A DNA stretch of 64,000 bases from Candidatus Chloroploca mongolica (lineage in GTDB: Bacteria > Chloroflexota > Chloroflexia > Chloroflexales > Chloroflexaceae), in the NCBI RefSeq assembly GCF_004762035.2, contig NZ_SIJK02000026.1, positions 1-64,000 on the forward strand, given 5' to 3'. A program made the position numbers and the translations under genes. Shown in pieces: positions 1-8,925 of the stretch. Each line of letters starts with the position of its first letter. The first letter of the stretch is position 1. The notes below the pieces were generated by a model that was not told the DNA's origin, searched no databases, and was given only the letters and a program-made list of their open reading frames with translations.

Positions 1-2341
1 CTTCCCGCAGATCCGGGAAATCATAGAAATAGTTGCCGGTAGCGGTATTGACGGGATCACCGCAAACTGCTGAGACCGTGGGGGTGCCCTTTAACGGTTC
101 CAAGGGTGGCGGCGTTGGATTCTGAACCCGCACGTAGCCGCTTCCATTGCCAATCAAGGCGACCCATTGACCACTATTTTGATCAAAACGTTGCGCCTCA
201 ACCTCATACACACCGGGGGTAGCAAAAAAACTGGTCATATCGTAGGTGTAGCGTTCGCCTGGATTCAGCCGAATCTGGCTCGTCTCCATAAAGGAGACAC
301 TACTTCCACGCACCAGGGCCCGTAGTCGTCCTTCAGCCGGCAGTGCCCCATCAGTATTGAGAACGGTAAATTGTGCGCGGGCATTGCCCCCATCTGAGGA
401 GAGATCATTCGGGGTGATGCTCAAGGCACCTTCGAGTTGAAGTTGAGCTGGATCAACCAGATTGAGCGTTCGACATGGGCCACCATTATCGGGTGGGAGG
501 CGGTTCCACACGCCGTTGAAAAATTCGGCACAGACGTTGAAGCTGCCATTGGCGTCGAAGCGCACGGTGTTGTTGTAGGCAAAGGTGCCTCCCAACTGCC
601 CAATGCTCGCACTGATCTCGGCAAAGGTTGGTGCGCCACCCGTATTCGCCCGAATGACGCCGTTGTAATTGCCACCACCATCGTTGCGGACGACAAAACT
701 CGCTGTTACATCCGTTCCACGGGCGACGGTTGAACCTGGTGTGAGTTGGATGCCGCCGACTACCTGCAAGACGGGATTCTCACTATAGTCAATGCGTAAG
801 AATGGTCGAGGATTCGTCGCAACACTATTTGCTGACCAGAAGATACTGCCACCAGTCGCCGCTTCATTGCTCGATTGAATCAGCATGCCAAAGTTGGGCG
901 TGCCTGTTTGCCATGCTCGGGCGTAGTTCGTGATATTCCACGCTTTGTAGCCGGCACTCCCATCAACGGTGGTACAGCACTGCTCTTCGGTCACGTTCCG
1001 TTGATTATTCCAGGTCAGCGCGTTTTTGGAAGAGACCCATTCGTCAACGACCCGCGAGACGCGTGTCTGGTATGTCCCTGCTTGGGAGAAGTACTGATAC
1101 AGGTTTGCCGAGGCACTATTGATCACCGACCCTGGGGGCAGCGCCGGAAAGCCAAACTGAATGTAGGTTCGTGTGACTGCCTTCCAGTTGGTGCCATTTG
1201 GCCCATTAGGTGGATCATACCCAACATAGAGACGGGCTTGATCCCATGTTGGTACGGTTGGAAAGCGTTGCTGCACAAACGCATCCTCAACGACCCCCTG
1301 ATCATTGATGGCGGCCAATGAGGCTGCGTCACGGACAAGCTCGCCAACCAATCGCAGGGTTATGGGCAGGTCAGGCGCAAGGGTCTGTAGCCATTCAGGG
1401 TCAAGTTGAAATACCAACTGATAGCGATCTTCGCCCACGTGCGTGATCGTCGTCGTGACGATCCCAATCTGATCCTGCCCAGTGGTTGCAATGGGATGCA
1501 AATCAAGGCGCGCATCGGTATTGCCGATCTGTACGGCACCGTCAACAAGGCTGACCTGTCCATCTGGTACCTGTAACTCAAAACTGAGCGGGCGTTGGCG
1601 CGACTCTTGTGTATGGAGATCGGCCAATACGGTAACACCATTGCTGAGAGCCTCATACGTGATCGACGTATCGGCGAGCAGATCAGCAAATGTGAGTGAT
1701 GAAGACCTGACCTGTGGCTCACTGGTACGGGCTTGCGCTGGCCTCAGTGTCATACGTAGTGAGCCAAAACGCAAGCCAAGGCTGGCATGGGCAAGCGATC
1801 CGGCATCGGCCAAAACCGTCTCACGCGTGGCGATCTGTACGATGAAATCGTTCGCGGCATTGCGATACGTGCCTGGATTGTGCGGGTCAAGAATGAGCGT
1901 ATTGTCGATCGTTTCCCATTCGTCTATTTCATTGAGGTAGTGTATGGGGGCAGCATAGGCAAGAGCATAGCCACTACGGTCAGGATATTGATAGACTTTT
2001 GCATAACGATTGCGGAGATCGCGTCGCTCAACAGCCCGAGGCGCTCCATTGATGATCAGAGGGAGATAGACACGATGCACTGAATGCAGTAGCGGTGGCT
2101 GTGTTCCTGCTGAAATCAACTCAGGTTGATCTGGTACGTGGTGAGCTTGGTCAAGGCCTACCTCGCTGAGGTTCCATGCCTCGCTAACTTGCGCAGGCAA
2201 CGGTGAAGGAGCAAGCAAGACCTCTCCAGGGGATGGATCAGCGGGATGTGCCCAGACAGATTGATAACTTACAAAGGGGGCAGCGAGTTGGAGACTCAAC
2301 ATCACGAGGAGGAACCAGTGGAGGAGGGACTTCTTGTTCAT
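1..2341 (-). CDS. Secreted Rhs/WapA-like protein with DNRLRE-type domain, N-terminal part (runs off left edge)
   Basis: A single open frame of 780 codons runs from an ATG at 2341, preceded by GAGGA, to the window edge without a stop. The N-terminus is a signal peptide: basic MNKKS, then a long hydrophobic core. Next comes a stretch ending in VYLPLIING and a segment with the WapA/Rhs prelude signature (AKVYQYPDRSGYALAYAAPI, then HYLNEIDEWETIDNTL). A DNRLRE-like beta domain follows in the middle (TWDQARLYVGYDPP, TYIQFGFPALP). The last visible residues, DPVNTATGNYFYDFPDLRE, resemble the start of an Rhs/YD-repeat core. The likely role is a large secreted wall-associated protein, possibly a contact-dependent polymorphic toxin; the C-terminal tip that would prove this lies outside the window. 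Confidence 0.8.
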   Translation of the reverse strand, partial: MNKKSLLHWFLLVMLSLQLAAPFVSYQSVWAHPADPSPGEVLLAPSPLPAQVSEAWNLSEVGLDQAHHVPDQPELISAGTQPPLLHSVHRVYLPLIINGAPRAVERRDLRNRYAKVYQYPDRSGYALAYAAPIHYLNEIDEWETIDNTLILDPHNPGTYRNAANDFIVQIATRETVLADAGSLAHASLGLRFGSLRMTLRPAQARTSEPQVRSSSLTFADLLADTSITYEALSNGVTVLADLHTQESRQRPLSFELQVPDGQVSLVDGAVQIGNTDARLDLHPIATTGQDQIGIVTTTITHVGEDRYQLVFQLDPEWLQTLAPDLPITLRLVGELVRDAASLAAINDQGVVEDAFVQQRFPTVPTWDQARLYVGYDPPNGPNGTNWKAVTRTYIQFGFPALPPGSVINSASANLYQYFSQAGTYQTRVSRVVDEWVSSKNALTWNNQRNVTEEQCCTTVDGSAGYKAWNITNYARAWQTGTPNFGMLIQSSNEAATGGSIFWSANSVATNPRPFLRIDYSENPVLQVVGGIQLTPGSTVARGTDVTASFVVRNDGGGNYNGVIRANTGGAPTFAEISASIGQLGGTFAYNNTVRFDANGSFNVCAEFFNGVWNRLPPDNGGPCRTLNLVDPAQLQLEGALSITPNDLSSDGGNARAQFTVLNTDGALPAEGRLRALVRGSSVSFMETSQIRLNPGERYTYDMTSFFATPGVYEVEAQRFDQNSGQWVALIGNGSGYVRVQNPTPPPLEPLKGTPTVSAVCGDPVNTATGNYFYDFPDLRE

Positions 2342-2968
2342 GACACGTCCTCAGTTGCAGGTTTGAGGTGTTGGCAGGTATACCCCAAGCACATAGAGAT
2401 GCACCCTATTCCACGTAGGCACTCCTGCACGTTCTTATTCTACGTGTTTTCAAATCTTGTGAATAGCTAGTCTTTGGTACTAAAGAGATCTAGTACTCTA
2501 CGTTCGTTCTATGGTGATCTTGGTGCTGGTTTTGTTGCGAAAGTTTCACTTTTTCGCTTAGAAGATGCGATCCTGATCCTGTAGCTGCACAATGGATCCC
2601 GACGGACGAACCTGCGGCCATGATTGCCGCGACGATCGCGGCGCTGCGACGGCAGGGCACGCGCTCGTGGTGGGCGTGTCTGTTGGCCCGCAGGAACACC
2701 TGGCGCGGCGGGAGGGGAGTTGCGGCGCATCAGACATGCTGTTGGTTGCTTAGCTGCGCGCATTGCCGTAAGCGCTAGGGCGCGTGCGGCAGCGGACAGT
2801 GGACACGCAGCGGCGCGGGCGCTGAAACAAATAGTTACATACCCTGTCGTGATGGTAGTCTTGTGTCTAGGCACCCCCGCTGCGCGTTACACTGCATGGC
2901 GTGGTGAGCAGCAGAGGTGTTTTGCTCGGTCTCGCTGCATCAAGTGTAGTGACTGGTTTTACAACTTC
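2342..2968. other. Intergenic stretch, no supportable gene
   Basis: About 630 bases separate the Rhs-like start from the darG stop. The right-hand part (about 2610-2830) is markedly more GC-rich than its flanks. On the plus strand a stretch there reads as AAQWIPTDEPAAMIAATIAA, which has coding-like composition but no plausible start, ribosome binding site or length. It may be a gene remnant. The promoter of the Rhs-like gene must lie in the left part; I could not pick a convincing -35/-10 pair. Confidence 0.4.
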
Positions 2969-4333
2969 TTACGTCGCAGCAGTTTTAGTGCGTTTCGCTT
3001 TTTTACCGAGTGAAGGTGTATCGTTTGCTGGAACATCCATCCCTGGGATGCTCATTTGCTCAGCTTTTAGTGCTTCTTCGGGCTTTACTTGGCCCTTAGC
3101 TAGCTGCTGTTGACCTGCTGTACTGATTTCAGCACTACCAGTGGTATCCTGTTCTCTGCTTACGGTAGTATCTGGCTTTACGTTATGAGTTTCCTGAAAA
3201 AGACTAATGATAGGTTCTAAGTCAAGCATATCGTTAAGATCCGTACATTCAATTTTTCTTCCATTTACCCAATGAAACGATTTCTGTATATCGGAAGATT
3301 GAGACTGATAGCTGAGATAAAAGACTTTGGGTAATACAGCATGTCCTTGCGTATGCGCAAGACTTGGCAGCCATTCCGGATTAGGATCTGTAATTAATAC
3401 TGTTTTCGCTAAAAATAAAGCAGTATTAATTGCTTGCGAATGAAGATTTTTATTCCATGATTTCATCGGTTCGACGAAAGAGATAATGGTGATACGAGTA
3501 TCATCCCAAAGATCTTGTAAATCTTTCCGTACTCTAAAGTGATTGATACCATCAGCAATATAGATGACAACATCAAGATGTTTTTTAAGAGCAACACGAA
3601 TAAATGGACGCTCTAGGTCGGGCCCATATCCGGTTAGTAATGTGATACCGGGTCGCGTAAGTTGCTCGATACAAATTTTTGCTACCTCCATTTCACGCTT
3701 GTCGGGCTTTGGTGAAGGTAAAATGGCAAGCAACTGTTGATCAAGGCGTGCTATATCACCTTTCACATAGAGCGTTGCGGTACTTCTGCCACGAAGAGCC
3801 GCAGGGTAGTTTGGACTCTCAGGAGATATGGTTGTTATTCCTGCGGTGCGAAGCTGTGCTTGGTCTACGTCGCGACCACTTTGGTATGAGTCTAACGGTG
3901 TAAAAACCAAAATGTCCGCCTCGAGATCCTTAAGGTGTTTAACAATCATTTGTTTGACACGACTCCAGTCAAGCCCTCCGTTTCCTGCACCGAGTGCGGG
4001 AAGGACTACACGTGTTTTGCCACGCGACTCAAGGTGTTCTCGCAGTGCGACCAATCCTGCCTCAAGATCCTCGTACCGGGATGGTTGACGCCAGTGCCGC
4101 TTGGTTGGAAAGTTAATAATCTGTTCTCCGTTGCTCTCTTGCCAAACATGGAGGTGCCCAGGCTGGATGTTGCCTGCTCTACATTCCTTTTGATATGCCT
4201 TGAACATAGACGGGTATCTCGTCTTGAAGGCTAACGCAAGCCCTGCCCCCATCACACCAACACAATTAACGGTGTTAATACGAATATCAGCAGGGGTGTC
4301 GAAAAGGTCGCCAGTAAAAAATGTTAAAGGCAT
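2969..4333 (-). CDS. darG: DarG-like antitoxin: macro domain fused to a DprA/SLOG-like domain
   Basis: 454 residues. Residues 1-146 form a DarG-type macro domain: GDLFDTPADIRINTVNCVGV, MGAGLALAF, a Lys in NFPTKRHWRQPS (about 78), and PALGAGNGGLDW. DarG macro domains remove ADP-ribose from thymidine or guanosine in DNA and so reverse DarT damage. The second half (about 163-360) does not look like the usual short DarG tail. SPNYPAALRG...TLYVKGD resembles the DprA entry motif, followed by an alternating beta/alpha stretch (GITLLTGYGPDLERPF, VVIYIADGINHFR, ISFVEP, TALFLAKTVLITDPNPE) consistent with a degenerate DprA/SLOG Rossmann fold. The tail is Lys/Arg rich (GKKAKRTKTAAT). It lies 79 bp downstream of darT, in the toxin-first order. 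The locus is AT-richer than its surroundings, suggesting transfer. The macro assignment is strong; the SLOG assignment is motif-level inference. Confidence 0.85.
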   Translation of the reverse strand: MPLTFFTGDLFDTPADIRINTVNCVGVMGAGLALAFKTRYPSMFKAYQKECRAGNIQPGHLHVWQESNGEQIINFPTKRHWRQPSRYEDLEAGLVALREHLESRGKTRVVLPALGAGNGGLDWSRVKQMIVKHLKDLEADILVFTPLDSYQSGRDVDQAQLRTAGITTISPESPNYPAALRGRSTATLYVKGDIARLDQQLLAILPSPKPDKREMEVAKICIEQLTRPGITLLTGYGPDLERPFIRVALKKHLDVVIYIADGINHFRVRKDLQDLWDDTRITIISFVEPMKSWNKNLHSQAINTALFLAKTVLITDPNPEWLPSLAHTQGHAVLPKVFYLSYQSQSSDIQKSFHWVNGRKIECTDLNDMLDLEPIISLFQETHNVKPDTTVSREQDTTGSAEISTAGQQQLAKGQVKPEEALKAEQMSIPGMDVPANDTPSLGKKAKRTKTAAT

Positions 4334-4412
4334 AATGCATTCTCAATTCTACAGAGCAGATCAACTTCTCTGTTTATCAGCCTCACCTTCTGTATTTTAC
4401 CAAGCATAGTGA

Positions 4413-5186
4413 TCATCTGTATCCGCTTGAAGCCGCTAGATCGTGCTCTATCTCTTCTTCATAGGTCTGGATAAGGCTAGCGAAATCGGAGTCAATGTAG
4501 TAGTCTGAAGACCTATGGATGGCTCTTGTCTCATCCAGATCCGAGAAATAGAAATCACCGGAGTCAACCTCAATATCTGGAGGAGTGATACCCAAACGCC
4601 AGTATTCTTGGCAAACTTGACTTCGTTCGTGTTCACTCCTGACAACTATCTTTGCAAATAATTCAGAACTTACGCTCTTATGCACGAGTAGCTCGGCCTG
4701 CTTAGCTTGACGGACAGGAACGCAGCCGGGTCTATCGTACTTGCTCGCCCATCGCCAGGTATCAACCGCATCCCAGTCTATTTTCATCAAGTCACCAGGT
4801 TTATTGTAGAAATTTGGCGGCGAATTAGTATTAGCAGAAGCATCTGTAAAAACACAGAATACTTGTTCAATAATCGTTATATGAACCACAATATAGATGA
4901 TGTCACGTTGTTCAGCCCATTTGTTTTCAAGAACACGCCATAACATCGGAGAACGCGTGCAAAAATAGAAGGGAACGTAATCATGAACTTTGCCTCCTGG
5001 AGGGCAAGAGACGTTCGTTCTTGCGCGACGTTTTTGGATGTTTTGATCAGCAATAGCTGTATGTGGCATCCTTCTGTGAAGTTTTTCATTAGTTGCGAGC
5101 AACCCATGCCGCAAGATCGTAGACAAGTTGTCAATAACAGTAAAGTGGTACGCATATCGGTTGCACAGATGATTAGGAATACACAT
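4413..5186 (-). CDS. darT: DarT DNA ADP-ribosyltransferase toxin (DUF4433)
   Basis: 257 residues from the ATG at 5186, which has AAAGG eight bases upstream. A GTG nine bases further up (5195) overlaps that ribosome binding site and is less likely. DUF4433 hallmarks are present: AYHFTVIDNLSTILRHGLL (NAD-pocket His), DYVPFYFCTRSPML, and RQAKQAELLVHKSV, whose Glu matches the catalytic position. DarT enzymes use NAD to ADP-ribosylate bases in single-stranded DNA, blocking replication, and act as toxin or anti-phage effector. The adjacent macro-domain gene supports a complete darTG pair. No truncation is visible. Confidence 0.88.
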   Translation of the reverse strand: MCIPNHLCNRYAYHFTVIDNLSTILRHGLLATNEKLHRRMPHTAIADQNIQKRRARTNVSCPPGGKVHDYVPFYFCTRSPMLWRVLENKWAEQRDIIYIVVHITIIEQVFCVFTDASANTNSPPNFYNKPGDLMKIDWDAVDTWRWASKYDRPGCVPVRQAKQAELLVHKSVSSELFAKIVVRSEHERSQVCQEYWRLGITPPDIEVDSGDFYFSDLDETRAIHRSSDYYIDSDFASLIQTYEEEIEHDLAASSGYR

Positions 5187-6130
5187 AAAATGCACCTTTC
5201 TACGAACTACTCGCTCTAAGAAACGATGTGGCGGAAGGAAAACATCGAATGGTTCGGCTCAGCCACTTGCCAAGTGGATCGAAGTAATTCGGCTGACAGC
5301 GCAGGGTTGCACGGCAGTACCTGCCGACGTAACCGATCAGAATGTCTTCCTCCTATCCATCTATCCATCTCTTGTCTCCTCCAAATAAGGCCGTCCTTTG
5401 CCTTCGAGTCAAGTTTAGCTCCATTACGTAACCAAAACATTACCAGAAAGCCAAAGTCCAATGAGGAGTTTTCTATCAAGGCATATGAGCAGCGGAGAGG
5501 GCGATCGAAATACGGCCTCTATCTCGTCAGGCCCACCTGCGCCCCGGATACGTAGCTGTCGTGCTGGCGCATGGTGGGGCATGGATTCTATATTGATGCG
5601 ACCCAAGGACAAACTGGTGGTACGGCATTCCTGTCACGACCACGATCGATCTATATACCTAACCTAAGTTTTCCCTGATCCTACAGCGGGCCAAGTTCGG
5701 CTCTTTCGCTGCCAACCAGCGCCTCGCTCACATCACCCCCTTTGCTTTGCTTGGTGACGCCTCATGCCAATGAGGTTGGAAGCCAGCGCCTCACCATGCT
5801 GAGCAAAGCACGCCTCACTCGACGGTAAGCCCATATCTCAGCAACAGCTTCGGCAGATGGGCATCCACCGCAAGCTGCGAGGCATGCAGCAACGCCATAG
5901 CTTGCGGCACAGCCGTAGACGTGTGCTTGGTTGACTCCACGCACCCACACCCCGCACCCATGCCATGCCCGCAAAAGCGGGTATCCAGTGGATAGTCGCG
6001 GTTGCTCAGGCCGTTCCGGAGGAGGAGGCTACTGGGAATGCGGGCAGGTTGTCGGCGCCTGCGGCGTCGCGCTACAAGCGGTTGTTAGCCCGCAGGATTG
6101 CTGTATGGTGCCGGTTTATGTCATGCACGC
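5187..6130. other. Gene-poor intergenic region
   Basis: About 940 bases between darT and the Uma2 gene. Only short, mutually overlapping frames with no recognisable motif occur. Around 5964-5990 there is a short CCCGCAAAAGCGGG hairpin within ATGCCCGCAAAAGCGGG, a widespread extragenic repeat type often mistranslated as MPAKAGIQ. Part of 5700-5940 reads on the minus strand as VPQAMALLHASQLAVDAHLP with interrupting stops, possibly an eroded gene. I see nothing I would call functional apart from the darT promoter, which must lie at the left end. Confidence 0.35.
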
Positions 6131-6688
6131 TTAAAAAAGATCCAGCGTATTGATCTGTACCACGGGAAGCGTCGTCGCGGTAATGGAATTACCCAACAAC
6201 ACTTTATGCAATTGCGTATATTCATCCTGGAGTGGTTGCGTATACTGCTCTACAACTCGTTTCTGGACATCAATAATCCAGACTTCACTGATAGCCGCAC
6301 GTGCATAGCGCGGTAATTTTTCGTTACGATCGTACTCCAACGAGCTATCCGCAATTTCAATGATTAAAAACACGTCATCTGGAGTTGCAAGTGCGCTGGA
6401 ATAAAAATCATCGCGCGGACTCAAGATGGCAATATCGGGTTGCGGTTCACTCGAATCACTGAGTCGGATCGGATTTTGAATACTAATAATCCCGTTCTTT
6501 CCGACGGCTCCAGTCAACAACCGATTCAACTTATTGACGATCCCCACATGTAACGGGCCAATCGGACTCATAACGTAGATCTCCCCATCTAGGAGTTCCA
6601 CCCGATCATCTTCAGTAAGAATACCCGCCTGGCGCATCAGCGTATAGTCGTCTACCGTAAAATGGTGGCGTGTTACCGTGATCGTCAT
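6131..6688 (-). CDS. Uma2 family (DUF820) putative endonuclease
   Basis: 185 residues, the typical Uma2 length. The start at 6688 has AGGAGG seven bases upstream. Family motifs are clear: FTVDDYTLMRQAGILTEDDR and ELLDGEIYVMSPIGPLH near the N-terminus, then the PD-(D/E)XK-like core QPDIAIL ... DDVFLIIEIADSS ... YDRNEKLPRYA, giving the Asp, Glu and Lys of the presumed active site. EVWIIDVQ follows. Uma2 proteins are abundant in Cyanobacteria and Chloroflexota, often in many copies, and their biological role is unsettled. It stands alone here next to repeat DNA. Confidence 0.85.
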   Translation of the reverse strand: MTITVTRHHFTVDDYTLMRQAGILTEDDRVELLDGEIYVMSPIGPLHVGIVNKLNRLLTGAVGKNGIISIQNPIRLSDSSEPQPDIAILSPRDDFYSSALATPDDVFLIIEIADSSLEYDRNEKLPRYARAAISEVWIIDVQKRVVEQYTQPLQDEYTQLHKVLLGNSITATTLPVVQINTLDLF

Positions 6689-6898
6689 ATGGCGTCCTCC
6701 TCATCCCGTCCGTTTCTGCCTAGCGATTGGCAGGATATTTTACCATAGTCCACCTGTCATTGCCGCCTCTAGTTCAGACATCTCAGGGCCACCCACGTTA
6801 CGAGGCGGCATCCAATCGGCTAATCCCTCTGCTTACATTGGCGCATCTACAGGTATCGGCACACCAATTGCCTTGGCCTTGGCAATACCACTCTTCCT

Positions 6899-7043
6899 CG
6901 GGCTAGCCCCAAGACCTTGCAAATAAGGCGGCTATTTTGACGCAAAGGCGCAAAGGCGCAAAGGTTTTTGCGTAGGTGAGCTTAACCCTTCGCGCCTTCG
7001 CGCCTTCGCGTGAGCTTCTTTGCAAGGTCTTGGGGCTAGCCCA
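6899..7043. mobile_element. MITE family A copy 1 (121 bp) with decayed 12-bp target duplication
   Basis: The element spans about 6911-7031. Its ends are perfect inverted repeats (AAGACCTTGCAAA at 6911, mirrored by TTTGCAAGGTCTT ending at 7031). The interior holds GCGCAAAGG direct units on the left and CGCGCCTTCG units on the right, so it can fold as a long hairpin. The flanks CGGGCTAGCCCC (6899-6910) and GGGGCTAGCCCA (7032-7043) match at 10 of 12 positions, consistent with an aged target-site duplication. The remaining intergenic bases (6689-6898 and 7044-7215) hold nothing I recognise. Confidence 0.65.
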
Positions 7044-7215
7044 GGCTTTGATGCGGGCACGTCTGGCGCGTGTAGCGTTCATTGACCAGGCTGGTCACGA
7101 TGCCTTCGGCTTCCGCCTTCCGCACGTCTCTGAGGGCAATGTGCCCTTGCCCCCACAACGATGACTGCTACAATGTAAACGTGTTTATTGCTTCGCTGTT
7201 GTGTTGGAAAGAACT

Positions 7216-7881
7216 ATGTCATCATCAGAATCACTTGTATCTTCACCCAAGCCATTACTGCGGGGGTGGTCACATGCGGTCGGCGCCGTCGCCGCCTTGA
7301 TTGTCACGGTCATCCTCCTGATCCAGACATTTGGTGATTACCCACGTTTTTTTGCCCTGCTAATCTTTGGGTTGAGCATGATCTTGCTCTATGCTGTCAG
7401 CGCCATCTATCATCTCGGCAACTGGCCTGAGCGCCAGCGCATCTTTTGGCGCACCTTTGATCACGCGAATATTTTTGTCTTCATCGCTGGTGCCTATACG
7501 CCGATTGCGGTTATCTTGCTTGATGGCACGATGCGCATCGCCCTGCTTGTGGTTATTTGGAGCCTGGCGTTGGTGGGGGTGGCGGCCTCGTTCTTCACCC
7601 TGCGCATGCCGCGCTGGGCCTTGATCTTGCTCTACATCGGCATGGGCTGGATCTCGTTGATTCTCCTGCCCCAGATGGTGCAGGCCATCTCATTTCAGCC
7701 AGTGCTGCTCTTGATCGCTGGGGGCTTGATGTACACCATTGGCGCACTGATCTACGCCTTCCGCTGGCCCAACCCGCTGCCACGCATCTTTGGCTTTCAC
7801 GAGATCTTCCACCTGCTGGTCATCGCCGGGACGGTGGCGATTGCGACCACGATCTGGATCTGGGTGGTGCCTTTTGCGTAG
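7216..7881 (+). CDS. Hemolysin III / PAQR family membrane protein
   Basis: 221 residues from ATG 7216, chosen because GGAAAG lies just upstream; an in-frame GTG at 7201 has no such site. Seven hydrophobic segments fill the protein. The family metal-site residues are present: SAIYHL after helix 2 (Ser and His), FDHANIFVFIAGAYTP (Asp), and GFHEIFHLLVIAGT near the C-terminus (HxxxH). Bacterial HlyIII proteins are integral inner-membrane proteins with a proposed zinc-dependent hydrolase-like site; a true haemolytic role is doubtful. It appears monocistronic, with repeats on both sides. Confidence 0.85.
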   Translation: MSSSESLVSSPKPLLRGWSHAVGAVAALIVTVILLIQTFGDYPRFFALLIFGLSMILLYAVSAIYHLGNWPERQRIFWRTFDHANIFVFIAGAYTPIAVILLDGTMRIALLVVIWSLALVGVAASFFTLRMPRWALILLYIGMGWISLILLPQMVQAISFQPVLLLIAGGLMYTIGALIYAFRWPNPLPRIFGFHEIFHLLVIAGTVAIATTIWIWVVPFA

Positions 7882-7919
7882 TGAGGGTGTCAGCCTCGTT
7901 CGCCACCACTATAACATCG

Positions 7920-8043
7920 GGTCTGTAGTGCCGACTTCCGTCGGCTGAGCCGGACGCCGTCTGATGAAGATGCAATCGTCCAGCGGGTCTGTAGTGCCGA
8001 CTTCCGTCGGCTGAGCCAGAAGCCGACGGAAGTCGGCACTACC
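7920..8043. repeat. Chloroflexota-type palindromic repeats (family C) with a fragment of a MITE B end
   Basis: A 32-base unit containing TAGTGCCGACTTCCGTCGGC occurs twice in direct orientation (7920-7951 and 7986-8017). The second copy pairs with a downstream inverted copy, giving 22-bp perfect arms (7991-8012 and 8021-8042) and a potentially very stable hairpin. Between the copies, about 7967-7980, AGATGCAATCGTCC matches the terminal repeat of MITE family B with one change, suggesting nested insertion. It could act as a terminator for the hemolysin-III transcript, but no T-run follows. Confidence 0.7.
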
Positions 8044-8332
8044 TGCGGGGCGATTGCATCTTCCGTGTATGCACCCCGCGAGGGCACCCGCGAGGGGTGC
8101 CCCTACACCGGGCCCGCCCCCGCCCCGGTACGGGCACCCCTCGCGGGTGCCCCGCCCCGGTACGGGCACCCCTCGCGGGTGCCCCGCCCCGGTGTACGGG
8201 CACCCCTGGCGGGTGCCCCGCCCCGGTGTACGGGCACCCCTGGCGGGTGCCCCGCCCCGGTGTACGGGCACCCCTGGCGGGTGCCCCGTTGTATCCGATT
8301 TCGTATGATGCAATCGCCCTAGCACTCCCTGA
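8035..8332. mobile_element. MITE family B copy 1, expanded by GC-rich tandem repeats
   Basis: The element runs from about 8047 to 8320. Its outer ends are GGGGCGATTGCATC at the left and GATGCAATCGCCCT at the right. The interior carries five tandem units of 32-34 bp (about 8133-8290), each holding the small palindrome GGGCACCCCTxGCGGGTGCCC. The flanks GGCACTACCTGC (8035-8046) and AGCACTCCCTGA (8321-8332) match at 9 of 12 positions, a plausible decayed target duplication. Open frames here, rich in APARGAPTPGP-like strings, are artefacts of the repeat. Confidence 0.7.
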
Positions 8333-8390
8333 TGTCATGCGTAAAAGCCATGAGTCGGCTAAAGCCGGCGCTCCGAAGCAAACCGTAGGA

Positions 8391-8849
8391 TCACACAACC
8401 ACGTTATAGCCGGCTTCCCGCAGCAGCTTGCGCTTATTCAAGAGCCAGAGGCTCAGGCGGTCACGGATAAAGTTACGGGCATTGCGAAAGGCCCGTAGCT
8501 GCGTCGCTGCGTCGCCTTCGACTGACGACGGATCTTCAAAGCTCCAGTGAACCAACTCGGGCTCGCCAGGGAAGGTCGGACAGGTTTCACGGGCGCGATC
8601 ACAGACGGTGATGATGACATCAAACTGTTGATCGGTATACTCGCTGACGTGCTTGCTCCGTTGCCCGGTGAGGTCAATATTCACCTCTTGCATCGCCTTG
8701 ATGGCAAGGGGGTGAATGCCGCTTGGTTCGTTGCCTGCGCTATGTGCCTCGAAATCACCTTTGCCCATCGTGCGGGTCAGTGCCTCGGCCATCTGTGAGC
8801 GTGCGGAATTGTGCGTGCAGAGAAAGAGAATGCGCAACGGGTAGTGCAT
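8391..8849 (-). CDS. arsC: Arsenate reductase, low-molecular-weight phosphatase type
   Basis: 152 residues; AGGAGG lies seven bases before the ATG at 8849. The N-terminal strand and P-loop [18 protein letters not shown] is the nucleophilic CX5R loop of thioredoxin-coupled arsenate reductases, and [16 protein letters not shown] supplies the two further cysteines of the redox relay. [10 protein letters not shown] carries the general-acid region. The enzyme reduces arsenate to arsenite in the cytoplasm. No arsenite pump or arsR lies next to it; the ArsR-type gene at 35.1-35.4 kb is distant. The upstream palindrome (8871-8890) suggests repressor control. Confidence 0.9.
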   Translation of the reverse strand: MHYPLRILFLCTHNSARSQMAEALTRTMGKGDFEAHSAGNEPSGIHPLAIKAMQEVNIDLTGQRSKHVSEYTDQQFDVIITVCDRARETCPTFPGEPELVHWSFEDPSSVEGDAATQLRAFRNARNFIRDRLSLWLLNKRKLLREAGYNVVV

Positions 8850-8870
8850 ACCATGCCTCCTGTGAGATTT

Positions 8871-8894
8871 ATATCAACTGATATTGATATTATA
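8871..8894 (-). promoter_or_regulatory. Putative arsC promoter -10 and operator palindrome
   Basis: On the minus strand a perfect TATAAT lies at 8894-8889. The perfect inverted repeat ATATCAA-6-TTGATAT (8871-8890) overlaps its downstream edge, 21 bases before arsC. Dyads of this kind at the -10 are typical of ArsR/SmtB repressor sites. A near copy (ATCAACTGGTATTGAT, 15 of 16 bases identical to the core) occurs at 9192-9207 over the mobA stop codon. No strong -35 box is visible. Confidence 0.55.
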
Positions 8895-8925
8895 CAGGCT
8901 GCTCGGGCTTTTGTATAGGGAGGAG

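Noticed and set aside
2509-2874. 121-residue minus-strand ORF upstream of the Rhs-like gene
   Set aside because: No ribosome binding site, no recognisable motif, Ala/Arg-rich low complexity, and competing frames of similar length.
5216-5479. 87-residue minus-strand ORF next to darT
   Set aside because: Start and composition are unconvincing and overlapping frames on both strands are equally open; no homologous motif recognised.
8133-8290. CRISPR-like spaced repeats
   Set aside because: The units are head-to-tail with no unique spacers and lie inside a MITE; no cas gene is visible.
8097-8498. Plus-strand ORFs rich in Gly/Pro/Arg (for example about 133 residues)
   Set aside because: They are translations of the MITE's GC palindromes in several frames at once; the same string appears at every family B copy.
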